64,000 nucleotides of DNA. It comes from Flavilitoribacter nigricans DSM 23189 = NBRC 102662. GTDB lineage: Bacteria; Bacteroidota; Bacteroidia; Chitinophagales; Saprospiraceae. Positions 32,560 to 41,138 of the stretch are shown one piece after another. The notes under the pieces were generated by a model. That model was not told where the DNA came from. It saw only the letters and a program-made list of their open reading frames with translations, and searched no databases. Location of the stretch: positions 186,001 to 250,000 of the forward strand of contig NZ_PDUD01000018.1 of assembly GCF_002646595.1 (NCBI RefSeq). Direction: 5' to 3'. Position 1 is the stretch's first letter. Each line of letters opens with the position of its first letter. A program made the translations under genes and the position numbers.

Positions 32560-33792
32560 TCAAACTTTTCGAATCGCCTCTACCGGTCGCAACCTAATGG
32601 CTTTCAAGGCCGGATAGATGGCAGCGATTAGGGCCGTAAGCGCCACTCCAATTGGTATCTGCCAGTAGACGATCGGATCAACACCGAGATAGACGATATT
32701 GGACATACCGTATTGTTCTATACTATTGCTGTAGGCGGACAGGTCTAACCCTCTGTTGCCCAGATAGCTTATAGTGCCCCACCCAAGTAGCAGTCCGAAA
32801 GGAGCAGCGACCAGACACAGCATGAGGGTTTCCAGAACGATCATGGCGAAGACTTTCCCTTTGTTCATGCCGATCGCCATCAACATCCCCAGTTCCCGGT
32901 ATCTTTCCAGTACGGCCATCAGCATCGTATTGATGATCCCGAAAAGCAGGGCCAGCATGATTACGGTGAGGTAGATCAGGGAAACGTTTTTCATCTGCCC
33001 TTCGTAAAGCTGCAGGTCCGGAGAGATCTCGCGGTAGGTTTCTACCTGAAGCTTCGGAAATTCCTTCCGCCATTGTTCGGCGATCGGACTCACCTGGTCG
33101 ATATCCTGGAGTAAAACGGCAATTTCGTGTACAATGGGTTCATCGCCGCCGGTGCTCACCGCGCCCAGCAGTCGGTTGAGGTCATCCCGTTTAACGAATA
33201 CCTGGCTTTCATCGAACGGCTTGTTCTGTGATTTATAAAGCCCGACCACCCGGAACGCAGCGGAGGTGATATTTCCGTCCAGATCCTGAAAAGTGAGGAC
33301 GACCTTTTTCCGGACGTCTACTTTAAGCTTTTCGGCCAGTCTGCGCCCCAGCAGTATCTGATTTCCCCGGCTTTCCCCGAAGTATTCGCCCGCTACGACC
33401 ATTTGGTCCAGCTGGCGAATGTCCCGCTCCATTTCCGGCACGACACCGTTGATCTGCACGCCACGGGTCGTCTGACTGGAAGCGATCATGCCGTTGGAAA
33501 GGCTACGCACACTGATCGCCCGAACTGCCGGATCGGCGGCCAGGGTTTCTTCCAGCATTTCCGGATCGGCTATCCGGAACTTAACATCCTTGTCCCGCTG
33601 AAAATCCGGATTGTGGATCTGAATATGAGAAACAACCTCCTCGATGGCATTGTCGATGTAGCTGTTCATCATGCCCGTTGCGAAGCCGCTCATGAACAGG
33701 GCAGCCCACACGCCCATGGCGATCGCTCCGATCACCACCCAGGTACGGGTTCGACTCCGCCAGATGTTTCTCCAGGCCATTAATGGGATCAT
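32560..33792 (-). CDS. ABC transporter permease, FtsX/LolE-like (second of two)
   Basis: The 410-residue protein has one N-terminal helix (NIWRSRTRTWVVIGAIAMGVWAALFMSGFATGM), a periplasmic MacB-type domain of about 230 residues and three C-terminal helices ending in IYPALKAIRLRPVEAIRKV, the FtsX/LolCE layout. It pairs with the homologous 405-residue permease encoded upstream. A 124-base gap precedes the ATPase and a 178-base gap with a purine-rich tract lies upstream, so expression within the operon may be tuned. Substrate unknown; lipoprotein or lipid release is typical of the fold. Confidence 0.93.
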   Translation of the reverse strand: MIPLMAWRNIWRSRTRTWVVIGAIAMGVWAALFMSGFATGMMNSYIDNAIEEVVSHIQIHNPDFQRDKDVKFRIADPEMLEETLAADPAVRAISVRSLSNGMIASSQTTRGVQINGVVPEMERDIRQLDQMVVAGEYFGESRGNQILLGRRLAEKLKVDVRKKVVLTFQDLDGNITSAAFRVVGLYKSQNKPFDESQVFVKRDDLNRLLGAVSTGGDEPIVHEIAVLLQDIDQVSPIAEQWRKEFPKLQVETYREISPDLQLYEGQMKNVSLIYLTVIMLALLFGIINTMLMAVLERYRELGMLMAIGMNKGKVFAMIVLETLMLCLVAAPFGLLLGWGTISYLGNRGLDLSAYSNSIEQYGMSNIVYLGVDPIVYWQIPIGVALTALIAAIYPALKAIRLRPVEAIRKV

Positions 33793-33970
33793 TGGAATTT
33801 ATTTTAGGTGGTCAGTGCCGAAATAGTCCCTCTCCTTTTCAAGAATGACCAGACGATCGCTGACCGACATGTAATAGCATTCAATTATATCACTAAACCA
33901 AAGAAGCGCAAGGCAATCACCCTTCTCCCCTTCACCCAGTCACCCACTCTCCACCTTCTCCCCCTCACCA
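33793..33970 (-). other. Intra-operon gap with a purine-rich (G/A) tract
   Basis: Between the two permease genes, positions about 33906-33975 are almost only C and T on the plus strand, reading as G/A-rich on the transcript (repeats of GGGTGA, GGGGAGA and GGAGAG). No gene is present. It could act as a spacer, a G-rich secondary structure or a footprint of slipped replication; nothing more specific can be shown. Confidence 0.45.
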
Positions 33971-35188
33971 TCAATCCCGCATCGCCTCCACCGGTTTCAG
34001 CCGCTGCAGTTTCCAGATCGCGTACAGGGCCAGCACCGAAGTGATCAGGACCACCACGATCGCCTGCACGGCAAAGATCTCTACGTTGAACTCCGCCGGG
34101 AAGATGGGTTCAAATCCGAATTTCTCCATCGATTTGGCATACTCACCGGAAAAGCGGATGGGGTTTTGATGGAAATAGAGTACAACCGGAATACTCGCCA
34201 AGATCCCGGCCACGGCGCCCAGTAATCCCAGAATGACCACTTCCAGCCAGACAATACCCGCCAGCCGAAGTCGGCGCATGCCGATAGCTACGAGAATTCC
34301 AAATTCGTATTCGCGCTCCTTGGTCATCATGAGGATGGTTCCGAAAATGCCGAACGCGATGATCAGATAAAGGATAAAGTAAACGATGTAGTTACCGGCG
34401 CTGTCCAGTTCCTTAGCCTGAACGAGATCCGGCAGCAATTCCTGCCAGTCCATAACCTCATATTCATTGCCCGGGAGGGCGGCCTTTACTTCCCGGACGG
34501 CCGATCTGATGTGATCCGGATCATCAATTTTCAGGGCCAGGGAAGTGACCATGCCTTCCGCACCGTAGAACCACTGGGCTTCTTTTAAGGGCAGGTATAC
34601 CATCTGCTTGTTCAGCTCCGGTGATCCGAAATGCACAAATCCTTTGATGGGATATTTGCCGGCCGCATTGATCCCGTGGTAACCCTGACTGATCAGTACC
34701 AGCGTATCGCCGATACCCAGCTGCAGGTGTTCGGCAATGCCGTCGGCGATCAGTACGGCCTGTTCGTCGGCTTGCAGGTAATCGCCTTTGGTGATGCGTT
34801 CCTGCAGGCTGGTCATTTCATTTTCCTTTGCCGGATCGATCCCTACTATGAGTACGCCCATGGTCTGATCGCCAGTGGACGCCAGCCCGAAGGATTCGAG
34901 CCGGGGCAGCACCGCGCCGATGGCCGGTATTTCCTGCTCGAAGTGCTGTAGGGAATCTACCAGGGGAAAAGCTTTGTCTATGGATTGTTCCTCCCAGTAG
35001 CCGTTCTGATGGATTTGCGCGTAGCCGAAATAATAATTGACCACGTTGTTGATCATATTATTCCAGGCTCCTTTCTGGATGGACTCCATAAAGCTGGCAA
35101 AAAGCACGGCAAATAGGATGGAACCCATCGTGATCAGGGTCCGGCGCCGGTTCCGCCAGATATTTCTCCAGGCTAGTTTGAAGATCAT
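33971..35188 (-). CDS. ABC transporter permease, FtsX/LolC-like (first of two)
   Basis: The 405-residue protein follows the same layout as its neighbour: NIWRNRRRTLITMGSILFAVLFASFMESIQ as first helix, a periplasmic domain (residues about 50-265), then three helices with TKEREYEFGILVAIGMRRLRLAG between them and LQRLKPVEAMRD at the end. It starts 10 bases after the LolA-like gene stop. The two permeases are clearly paralogous but divergent, as LolC and LolE are, pointing to a heterodimer served by the ATPase encoded downstream. Confidence 0.93.
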   Translation of the reverse strand: MIFKLAWRNIWRNRRRTLITMGSILFAVLFASFMESIQKGAWNNMINNVVNYYFGYAQIHQNGYWEEQSIDKAFPLVDSLQHFEQEIPAIGAVLPRLESFGLASTGDQTMGVLIVGIDPAKENEMTSLQERITKGDYLQADEQAVLIADGIAEHLQLGIGDTLVLISQGYHGINAAGKYPIKGFVHFGSPELNKQMVYLPLKEAQWFYGAEGMVTSLALKIDDPDHIRSAVREVKAALPGNEYEVMDWQELLPDLVQAKELDSAGNYIVYFILYLIIAFGIFGTILMMTKEREYEFGILVAIGMRRLRLAGIVWLEVVILGLLGAVAGILASIPVVLYFHQNPIRFSGEYAKSMEKFGFEPIFPAEFNVEIFAVQAIVVVLITSVLALYAIWKLQRLKPVEAMRD

Positions 35189-35198
35189 GCTTTGAGCT

Positions 35199-35960
35199 TT
35201 ATTTTACCCTTTTCAAATTCTGTAGCGAAAAGAAGTTTTCCGAGATGGGTTGGTCAAACTCCATACTTAGATATTCTACTACCGTCTTGTGTCCTTCCTC
35301 CTCGGCCGGGATCACTTCCATACGAGAGGCCAGTTTTTTACCCCCCAGCACTTTGATGTTCTTGCCGAGCATGGTATTGACCAGATAGCCGTCTTCATCG
35401 TAGAATTCGGTTTTGAGCTGGATGAAATCCGTCTTGTCGATCCAGACGATCACTTTACCCCAGACCACGGGTGCATCTTCATTGGGGATCAGTTCGATCT
35501 TATAGGTCGGCAAACCATCGATAGTTTCCGAGCCCAGCAGACGCTGGGCGTAGTCTTCCACGACCGAAGATTCCCGCACCAGGTCATCATTGGTGAAGTC
35601 CGACCCCAGCCAGGACTGCATCATCATGGACGGTGGCAGTTTGATCACCCGGTCAATGGAAGGCTGCCAGTTCCATATCTCTTTGTCGCGTTTCAGGGTG
35701 GCGGTTCCTTTATCCCGGGCTGGCCCCGTCACCAGGATCAGGCTGTAGTCGGTGCCTTTGCTCCAGGTCTTCATGCTCATTTCGCGGGTCCAGGTCGGGC
35801 GGATGATCGTCATTTTCATGCTGCCCTGACTGGTTTCCCCGCGCACTTTCTGATCGGCTTTCGCAACGATCTCCCTGGCGGAGAGTTCCTGGGCCGCCAG
35901 TGGTTTCCAGGCGGATGCGATCAGGAACAGGCAGAATAGATAGATTAATTTATGTCTCAT
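35199..35960 (-). CDS. LolA-like periplasmic protein (outer membrane lipoprotein-sorting family)
   Basis: A signal peptide (residues 1-23, ending PLAAQ) precedes a single-domain protein of 253 residues in the LolA-like family (the PF17131 type, not classic LolA). Typical runs are AREIVAKADQKVRGETSQGSMKMTIIRP, DRVIKLPPSMMMQSWLGSDFTNDDLV and EFYDEDGYLVNTML. Such proteins bind lipids or lipidated cargo in a half-barrel cavity. Its start overlaps the TetR stop by 4 bases (ATGA), and the first permease follows after 10 bases. This gives a periplasmic carrier for the adjacent LolCDE-like complex. Confidence 0.92.
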   Translation of the reverse strand: MRHKLIYLFCLFLIASAWKPLAAQELSAREIVAKADQKVRGETSQGSMKMTIIRPTWTREMSMKTWSKGTDYSLILVTGPARDKGTATLKRDKEIWNWQPSIDRVIKLPPSMMMQSWLGSDFTNDDLVRESSVVEDYAQRLLGSETIDGLPTYKIELIPNEDAPVVWGKVIVWIDKTDFIQLKTEFYDEDGYLVNTMLGKNIKVLGGKKLASRMEVIPAEEEGHKTVVEYLSMEFDQPISENFFSLQNLKRVK

Positions 35961-36550
35961 GATTGCTGCTTAGGTTTAATTTTTTTCAAAATGTGTTGCT
36001 TCATTTTCTCCAGCGGATAATTCTCTTCCATCTGCATATATTGGAGCATCATCCCGTCTAACATGGCTCCAAACACCATGGCTTCTTCCAGAGGTTCCTC
36101 GACGCCCAGGCGCTCAAAAAGGCTGACGGCCTGGACCATGGCATTTCCCTGTTTTTCCTGCATCAATTCTTCGAAACCTTTGAGCACATCCATCTGAAAG
36201 GCCAGAGAGGTGAGCAGTTTCCAGTGGTGCAGATTTTCCGTAACCCATTTGATGGACATCTCTACGATCTGAACCAACTGTTCGTAGGGATCCTCCGAAG
36301 AAGCGAGGGCTCCGTTTAATAAGTGCTCCCCCTCCTCCATCGCTTCCAGCATGATATTGTACAACAGGTCCTGCTTACTATCGAAATAGCTATACATGAG
36401 TCCTTTGGAGACTCCGGCGGCTTTGGAGATCTGACTGATCGAGGTACTGTGGTAACCAAACTTACCGAACAGTTCCAGGGCTGCCTCTTTGATCGCTGCC
36501 GCCGTTTTCTGGCGGATCTCTTCATTCTGTTCTTTTGTTTTGGGCGACAT
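35957..36550 (-). CDS. TetR/AcrR family transcriptional regulator
   Basis: The 197-residue protein has the TetR DNA-binding domain at residues 10-60 (TAAAIKEAALELFGKFGYHSTSISQISKAAGVSKGLMYSYFDSKQDLLY) and an all-helical ligand-binding domain after it. It is the first gene of the export operon and is translationally coupled to the LolA-like gene (4-base overlap). An almost perfect 20-base palindrome lies directly upstream of its start codon, so autorepression and repression of the whole operon are likely. The inducing ligand is unknown. Confidence 0.95.
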   Translation of the reverse strand: MSPKTKEQNEEIRQKTAAAIKEAALELFGKFGYHSTSISQISKAAGVSKGLMYSYFDSKQDLLYNIMLEAMEEGEHLLNGALASSEDPYEQLVQIVEMSIKWVTENLHHWKLLTSLAFQMDVLKGFEELMQEKQGNAMVQAVSLFERLGVEEPLEEAMVFGAMLDGMMLQYMQMEENYPLEKMKQHILKKIKPKQQS

Positions 36551-36558
36551 ATTATTTT

Positions 36559-36578
36559 TTGACTGAACGTTCGGTCAA
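36559..36578 (-). promoter_or_regulatory. TetR operator palindrome
   Basis: TTGACTGAACGTTCGGTCAA is a near-perfect dyad (one mismatched pair) starting 9 bases upstream of the tetR ATG. It matches the TGAACGTTC-type core seen for many TetR/AcrR regulators. Confidence 0.8.
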
Positions 36579-36676
36579 TGTAATGCTTTTTAGGATTTCT
36601 GTCAAGTTTTGAATCGGTTTTCGGGGGATTTCTCGATAATGGGAGGGAAAAATTCGACGGAGGGCAGCAAATAGAA

Positions 36677-36711
36677 AAGGCCTGTCAGTTCAATCGCAAC
36701 TGACAGGCCTT
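36677..36711 (-). terminator. Intrinsic terminator
   Basis: Perfect 14-bp stem 36677-36690 / 36698-36711 with 7-base loop, followed on the minus strand by TTCTATTT. It terminates the DUF922-like gene before the TetR operon promoter. Confidence 0.75.
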
Positions 36712-36786
36712 CAGGCAGCCTTGATGCACTACCCTATTGGTCATTCATTTTTAATCATGGATCGTTTCAAATCCAAAAAATCAGCA

Positions 36787-37353
36787 CTAGTTATCGGCAT
36801 ATTCCGATTCGATTAACCCCAGCGCTTCATCGATCTTATGGTCCCACTCTTCCTGCAGATCGGAGCTTAGACCGTGTACGGTGGTCTTATCGTAAGACTT
36901 GTCAAAGTTTACGTATTCCCTGAAGAGGGGTTCGATCACCTGTGCTTTTATCCTCGGATAGTTGCGCGGCGTAATATGGTGATCCTGCAGTGCGGTCCGG
37001 ATCTTGCGGGCGTATACCTCAGCGATGTCGAAATGACGCTGCTCGTGGTTCAGCAGGTAGTCACTTTCTTTGGCTTTGTCCTTTGCCCAGGACCGGTCAC
37101 AGCGGAAGATCGCTTTCACATCCACTTCGATCCGATTATTAAAATAACCCGCTACGCTCGGAGTCGCTTTGATCGTGGAATAGGTTACCGCTCCGGTGAT
37201 TTGTCGGCCGGACGGAATACCTTTAAAATCTTCCCAGCTCAGACGGCGGTCGCCGGACCAGACGATCTCTTCTTCGAAAGATGCAGCATTGGGAGCAAAA
37301 CCAAAATGAGTGGCCAGGAATGGAAACAGCAACAGTAGGAATAAGTGATTCAT
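36787..37353 (-). CDS. DUF922-like secreted putative zinc protease
   Basis: From the ATG at 37353 the 188-residue protein begins with a short signal peptide (MNHLFLLLLFPFLATHFGFAP). The mature part has RLSWEDFKGIPS near the start and the motif NHEQRHFDIAEVYARKIR, which resembles the HExRH(F)D zinc-site region of DUF922 proteins. It has its own terminator and faces away from the glucosaminidase gene. The proteolytic role is the family's proposed one, not proven. Confidence 0.8.
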   Translation of the reverse strand: MNHLFLLLLFPFLATHFGFAPNAASFEEEIVWSGDRRLSWEDFKGIPSGRQITGAVTYSTIKATPSVAGYFNNRIEVDVKAIFRCDRSWAKDKAKESDYLLNHEQRHFDIAEVYARKIRTALQDHHITPRNYPRIKAQVIEPLFREYVNFDKSYDKTTVHGLSSDLQEEWDHKIDEALGLIESEYADN

Positions 37354-37689
37354 CAGTGTATCAATTAAATGTGTTTCCAAAACAACGACCTTAAATCGAA
37401 ACTGCATGCCCTTTTCCACTGCATTAACAATACCTTAAATCAATTTGCCAAACCTTTAAATTTTTACTCACATTTCCACCCCGCTCACCCTCAGTCGGAT
37501 AGCCGGACTTTCCACCTTTTTCACATCCGTTTTTAGAGCCGATCGTGGATAAAAGGTTGGTCTGAAATCCAATTTTCGAGGCCGAAATGGAGTAATATTA
37601 ATGAACGAAAGAAAGTCCCATACCACCACCCGCGCTCTACGGTCCAAATCTTTTGCCAACAAATTTCTTAACCATAAAATCCCGTTAGT
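37354..37689. promoter_or_regulatory. Divergent intergenic region
   Basis: 336 bases between the DUF922-like gene (minus) and the glucosaminidase gene (plus). It is AT-rich (for example CAATACCTTAAATCAATTTGCC near 37427-37448). No gene or clear inverted repeat was found; it must carry both promoters. Confidence 0.4.
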
Positions 37690-38448
37690 ATGCCCAGATC
37701 TTTACCCGTAAAGTCCAAGCCGAAAAAGATGATCCGTCAATGGCTGCTGGCAGCCGGAGGACAGATCCGGATCCAGTCCGCAGAATTGCAGCAATGGATC
37801 CACGCCAATTGGTTCCGCCTCCTGATGATTGGTCTGCTGACCCTGATCTTTCTGAAAAAGGATGTACGGTTCCAGTTGGATCTACAGAATGGAGCCTATC
37901 AGGTATCGCCCAACCAGCTACAGGAACTGATAAAAACGGTACCGACAGCTACTACTGCCGAAGTGGCCCCGGTCCATAATCCGCCCGTATTGAACGCCAA
38001 AGACCAGCAGCAGGCCTCTTATGTCGATCGCTTTGCCAAAGTGGCCAGAAAAGAAATGACGGAATTCGGAATACCGGCCAGCATCACCCTGGCCCAGGGT
38101 TTATTGGAAACCAATGCCGGAACAAGCCCGCTGGCTACCGATCACAATAATCACTTTGGACTGAAATGTTTCAGCCGCAGTTGTGATAAAGGCCATTGTG
38201 CCAATTATTCCGATGACTCTCACAAGGATTTTTTCCGAAAGTTCACCTCTGCCTGGGAAAGCTACCGGGCGCATAGCCTTTTGCTGGTCAACAGCGAACG
38301 ATACGAAGATCTTTTTAAACTTCCCCGTTCGGATTACAAAGGATGGGCCCGTGGATTAAAGGAGGCAGGATATGCGACGGATAAGCAATACGCACGGAAG
38401 CTGGTGCGGCTGATCGAAGGGTTACGATTGTATGAATACGATGTATAA
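37690..38448 (+). CDS. Membrane-anchored glucosaminidase (FlgJ/LytG-like peptidoglycan hydrolase)
   Basis: After a basic N-terminus there is one membrane anchor at residues about 38-54 (NWFRLLMIGLLTLIFL), then a linker, then a glucosaminidase domain from about residue 120. Its landmarks are PASITLAQGLLETNAGTSPLA (catalytic Glu in LLETNAG), NNHFGLKC, FRKFTSAWESYRAHSLLL and GLKEAGYATDKQYA. This matches the mannosyl-glycoprotein endo-beta-N-acetylglucosaminidase family that cleaves GlcNAc-MurNAc bonds. The domain is placed in the periplasm by the anchor. It stands alone between divergent and convergent neighbours, with a perfect hairpin after its stop. Confidence 0.93.
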   Translation: MPRSLPVKSKPKKMIRQWLLAAGGQIRIQSAELQQWIHANWFRLLMIGLLTLIFLKKDVRFQLDLQNGAYQVSPNQLQELIKTVPTATTAEVAPVHNPPVLNAKDQQQASYVDRFAKVARKEMTEFGIPASITLAQGLLETNAGTSPLATDHNNHFGLKCFSRSCDKGHCANYSDDSHKDFFRKFTSAWESYRAHSLLLVNSERYEDLFKLPRSDYKGWARGLKEAGYATDKQYARKLVRLIEGLRLYEYDV

Positions 38449-38453
38449 AAGGA

Positions 38454-38490
38454 GCAGTGCCGCGTAATGAACCACAATACGCGGCACTGC
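38454..38490. terminator. Intrinsic terminator between convergent genes
   Basis: GCAGTGCCGCGTA (38454-38466) pairs perfectly with 38478-38490 around an 11-base loop. The minus-strand tail CTCCTTTTAT is U-rich, so it mainly ends the symporter operon; it also follows the glucosaminidase stop by 5 bases. Confidence 0.8.
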
Positions 38491-38498
38491 CAGGTTGT

Positions 38499-39911
38499 TT
38501 ATTCTTTTCCTTTGGCCATTGCGATCAGGGCAAAAGCGAGGATACCCAGAGCCAGGATCAGCAGTAGATCCATGCGCAATCCAAGTATTTCACTGGGCAC
38601 TACGCCCAGCAGGGAACCAATGAACAGGAGCAAACCGATCAGAGTTGCTACGGGCAGGATCTTCAACTTTTCCGGCTGCTTGTAAAAAATGGCGCTAAAG
38701 ATCATCGGCGCCAGCAGGGAAGTACCTGCGAAACTGGTACGGGCCAGCAGGGCCAGTTGATCACTGCTGACAATGGAGAACAACAGGGCTACGACGGCGA
38801 AAATACCAATACCGATCTTGGTGGTTCGTAGCATTTTTTCGTCATCGCCCATTCTCAAAATGGAGCGCATCTCCGTACCGAGGGCAAAGATCTGGGAGTC
38901 GGCGGTGGAGATAGCCGCAGCCAGCAATCCGATAAGGACAAAAGCCGCCAGCGTGGATGGCTGGTCCCGGATGAGGGCCTGACCGAGAAATTCGAACGCG
39001 CTCATATCCGGATATTTCAACGAACCGTACAAGCCGATGAAAGCCGTTGGCAGGATGACCAGAATAGCGAAAGTACCCACCCCCACTGCCATGCGATACA
39101 TAGCCCGGTTATCCTTCATAATTGCCAATCGGATGGATACCTGTGGCTGGGTGAAGGGGATCATCAGGATGGCGACTGCAGATCCAATGAGGAACTGGGC
39201 ACTGAATAGCCCTCTGGGGCCCGGGGTGGAGAGCAGTTCCGGGTTTTGTGCCTCCAGTTGGGTGTAGCCCGCTTCGATGCCGCCGATACTGTTCAGACAA
39301 CTCAGTCCGACGATCCAGATCACGATCAGCAGAATCAGGCCCTGGATCGCATCATTGTAAATGATCGCTTTCAGTCCTCCGATCTCACTGTAGACCATCA
39401 TCACCACCACCATGATCACCGACCAGCCCCAGATGGGTAAAAGGTCGGGAAAGGCCTGGTCCAGGAAATCGGAAACGCCCTTGATCTGGATGGCTACGTA
39501 AGGGATCAGGAAAACGAAAACACCGAAGAAGGCCACCAGGCCCGCCAGTCGGTTTTCGTAACATTTCGTCAGAAATCCGGCCATGCCCCAGTAATTACCC
39601 TGACCTTCCTGCAGGGCCTTCTTGCGAAAGTAAAACCCGGCCCAGATCACGCCGAAGATCATGGCCATATCCGATACGGCCAGAAAGGTCCATGCCCCTA
39701 CCCCATGGGTTCGGAAAAAATCCGGCATTCCCAACAGGGTAAACGTACTGAACAGCGTAGCTGCAAAAGTAAAAAGCCCGAGTACACTACCCAGACTTCC
39801 GCCGGCCAGCAGATAGGATTTACTATCCGAAGCCTTTTTCCTCTGCCAGAGAGAGATTGAAATAAGAATGACCAGATAGATCAGGCCAACAATGAGTAAG
39901 GATTGAAGCAT
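38499..39911 (-). CDS. Sodium:solute symporter (SSS family)
   Basis: This 470-residue polytopic protein has about 13 helices and SSS landmarks: SKSYLLAGGSLGSVLGLFTFAATLFSTFTLLGMPDFF, VYSEIGGLKAIIYNDAIQGLI and LLAAAISTADSQIFALGTE (Na+-site region). It differs strongly from the SSS protein at 15-17 kb. It is the last gene of the minus-strand uronate-type operon, preceded by a small membrane protein as in PanF/YhdT-like pairs. The probable cargo is the uronic acid or disaccharide handled by the GH88 and the dehydrogenases upstream; this is inferred from context. Confidence 0.92.
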   Translation of the reverse strand: MLQSLLIVGLIYLVILISISLWQRKKASDSKSYLLAGGSLGSVLGLFTFAATLFSTFTLLGMPDFFRTHGVGAWTFLAVSDMAMIFGVIWAGFYFRKKALQEGQGNYWGMAGFLTKCYENRLAGLVAFFGVFVFLIPYVAIQIKGVSDFLDQAFPDLLPIWGWSVIMVVVMMVYSEIGGLKAIIYNDAIQGLILLIVIWIVGLSCLNSIGGIEAGYTQLEAQNPELLSTPGPRGLFSAQFLIGSAVAILMIPFTQPQVSIRLAIMKDNRAMYRMAVGVGTFAILVILPTAFIGLYGSLKYPDMSAFEFLGQALIRDQPSTLAAFVLIGLLAAAISTADSQIFALGTEMRSILRMGDDEKMLRTTKIGIGIFAVVALLFSIVSSDQLALLARTSFAGTSLLAPMIFSAIFYKQPEKLKILPVATLIGLLLFIGSLLGVVPSEILGLRMDLLLILALGILAFALIAMAKGKE

Positions 39912-40030
39912 GGTGTTTCGTTTGCATGATGCCGGCCCCTATCGTTGGGAGCGCAAAAAGTCGGCACCGGTTAGCTTTGATTTCAGTTAAAGTAAGGCCG
40001 GTCAATATTTGGGAGCCGGCTCCGTCTTTG

Positions 40031-40273
40031 CTAGTTCTTTTCGTGGCGATCGCCAAACAGCGGATCCCTGCGTCCCGGATGCACCAGAGTGGCTACGTAG
40101 GTGATCAGAACCATCGCAATACAGACCGCAATACCCGACCAAAGGGTATAGGGCATCCCAAATAGCTTAGGCTCGAACACTCCGGTTGGAATAAAAACGG
40201 GCGAAAAAGCAAGTACCATCAGCAGGATGGCCAGGCCGCAGCAAATTCTCCAGATGAGTTTATCGTTTTTCAT
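40031..40273 (-). CDS. Small two-helix membrane protein, symporter partner (DUF3311/DUF997-like)
   Basis: The 80-residue protein has two hydrophobic helices (ICCGLAILLMVLAFSPVF and YTLWSGIAVCIAMVLITYVATLV) separated by a short loop with PKLFGMPYTLW. This is the pattern of the small accessory subunits found next to SSS symporters. It lies 119 bases upstream of the symporter gene and is preceded by a palindrome. Codon use resembles its neighbours. The partner function is inferred from the arrangement and shape; no catalytic motif exists. Confidence 0.8.
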   Translation of the reverse strand: MKNDKLIWRICCGLAILLMVLAFSPVFIPTGVFEPKLFGMPYTLWSGIAVCIAMVLITYVATLVHPGRRDPLFGDRHEKN

Positions 40274-40289
40274 AAAACCTTATTAGTCA

Positions 40290-40306
40290 GTTGACCACCG
40301 GTCAAC
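40290..40306 (-). promoter_or_regulatory. Operator-like palindrome upstream of small membrane protein/symporter genes
   Basis: GTTGACC-ACC-GGTCAAC is a perfect 7+7 inverted repeat lying 17 bases before the start codon of the small membrane protein. It could be a regulator site for the transport half of the operon, or the stem of a weak transcript end after the SDR gene. Confidence 0.45.
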
Positions 40307-40361
40307 CGTTTGATCCGGTACCAGGGACCGGAAAAGTTACATTAGAGCTAAGGTGCCAGAT

Positions 40362-41138
40362 CTACAGTCTCTGGGAGGTCAGCCCCCCGTCGATCATGAT
40401 CACCTGTCCGGTAGAATACGGGAAATCTCCCCTTACCAAAGAAGCTACAGCCTTGCCGATATCTTCCGGAAATCCCCAGCGAGGCTGGAGCGTCAGACCT
40501 TCGGAGATCAGTTTGTCGTACTTCTCGGTAACTACGCTGGTCATATCCGTTTTGATCACGCCCGGGCGCAATTCGTATACGGGAATGCCTTCGCCGGCCA
40601 ATCGGGTGGCGAACAGTTGGGTCATCATCCCGATCCCGGCCTTGGAGATACAGTACTCTCCGCGGTTGATAGAAGCAACCGTTGCCGAAATGGAAGACAC
40701 ATTGACGATGCAGGCTTCGTAGTCTGCGTCCGCACGTTTGTGGTCCAGCATCTTATTGGCGATCGCCTGCGTCAGAAAGAGCGGCCCTTTCAGGTTGACG
40801 CCCATGACCCAGTCGTAACTGTCTTCCGACATGTTCAGCAGGTCATTGCGTTCTTTGGGAGCGACTCCCGCATTATTGACCAGTACATTCAATTGCCCGA
40901 AGTGATCCCAGATTTCGGCGATCATACGCTCGCGATCGGCTTTTTCGCCGATATCTCCCTGCGCGTATATCACATCCACGCCGGTACTGCGCAATTCCTC
41001 CAGCGTTTCCGTTACCCGTTCTTCGGGCCGGACCCCATTGATCGCCAGCTGTACACCTTCGGCGGCAAGGGCCCGGGCAATGCCCAGGCCTATGCCCCGA
41101 CTCCCGCCGGTGACGAGAGCTACTTTCTTATTACTCAT
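40362..41138 (-). CDS. Short-chain dehydrogenase/reductase (SDR)
   Basis: Classical SDR of 258 residues: NAD(P) loop [16 protein letters not shown] at LVNNAGVAP, catalytic Ser in [11 protein letters not shown] and Tyr-Lys in YCISKAG, then PGVIKTDM. Members close to 3-ketoacyl-ACP reductase and to KduD (2-keto-3-deoxygluconate 5-dehydrogenase) share this look. The operon with GH88 and a Gfo/Idh dehydrogenase favours a sugar-acid substrate. Its start overlaps the Gfo/Idh stop by 4 bases. Confidence 0.94.
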   Translation of the reverse strand: MSNKKVALVTGGSRGIGLGIARALAAEGVQLAINGVRPEERVTETLEELRSTGVDVIYAQGDIGEKADRERMIAEIWDHFGQLNVLVNNAGVAPKERNDLLNMSEDSYDWVMGVNLKGPLFLTQAIANKMLDHKRADADYEACIVNVSSISATVASINRGEYCISKAGIGMMTQLFATRLAGEGIPVYELRPGVIKTDMTSVVTEKYDKLISEGLTLQPRWGFPEDIGKAVASLVRGDFPYSTGQVIMIDGGLTSQRL

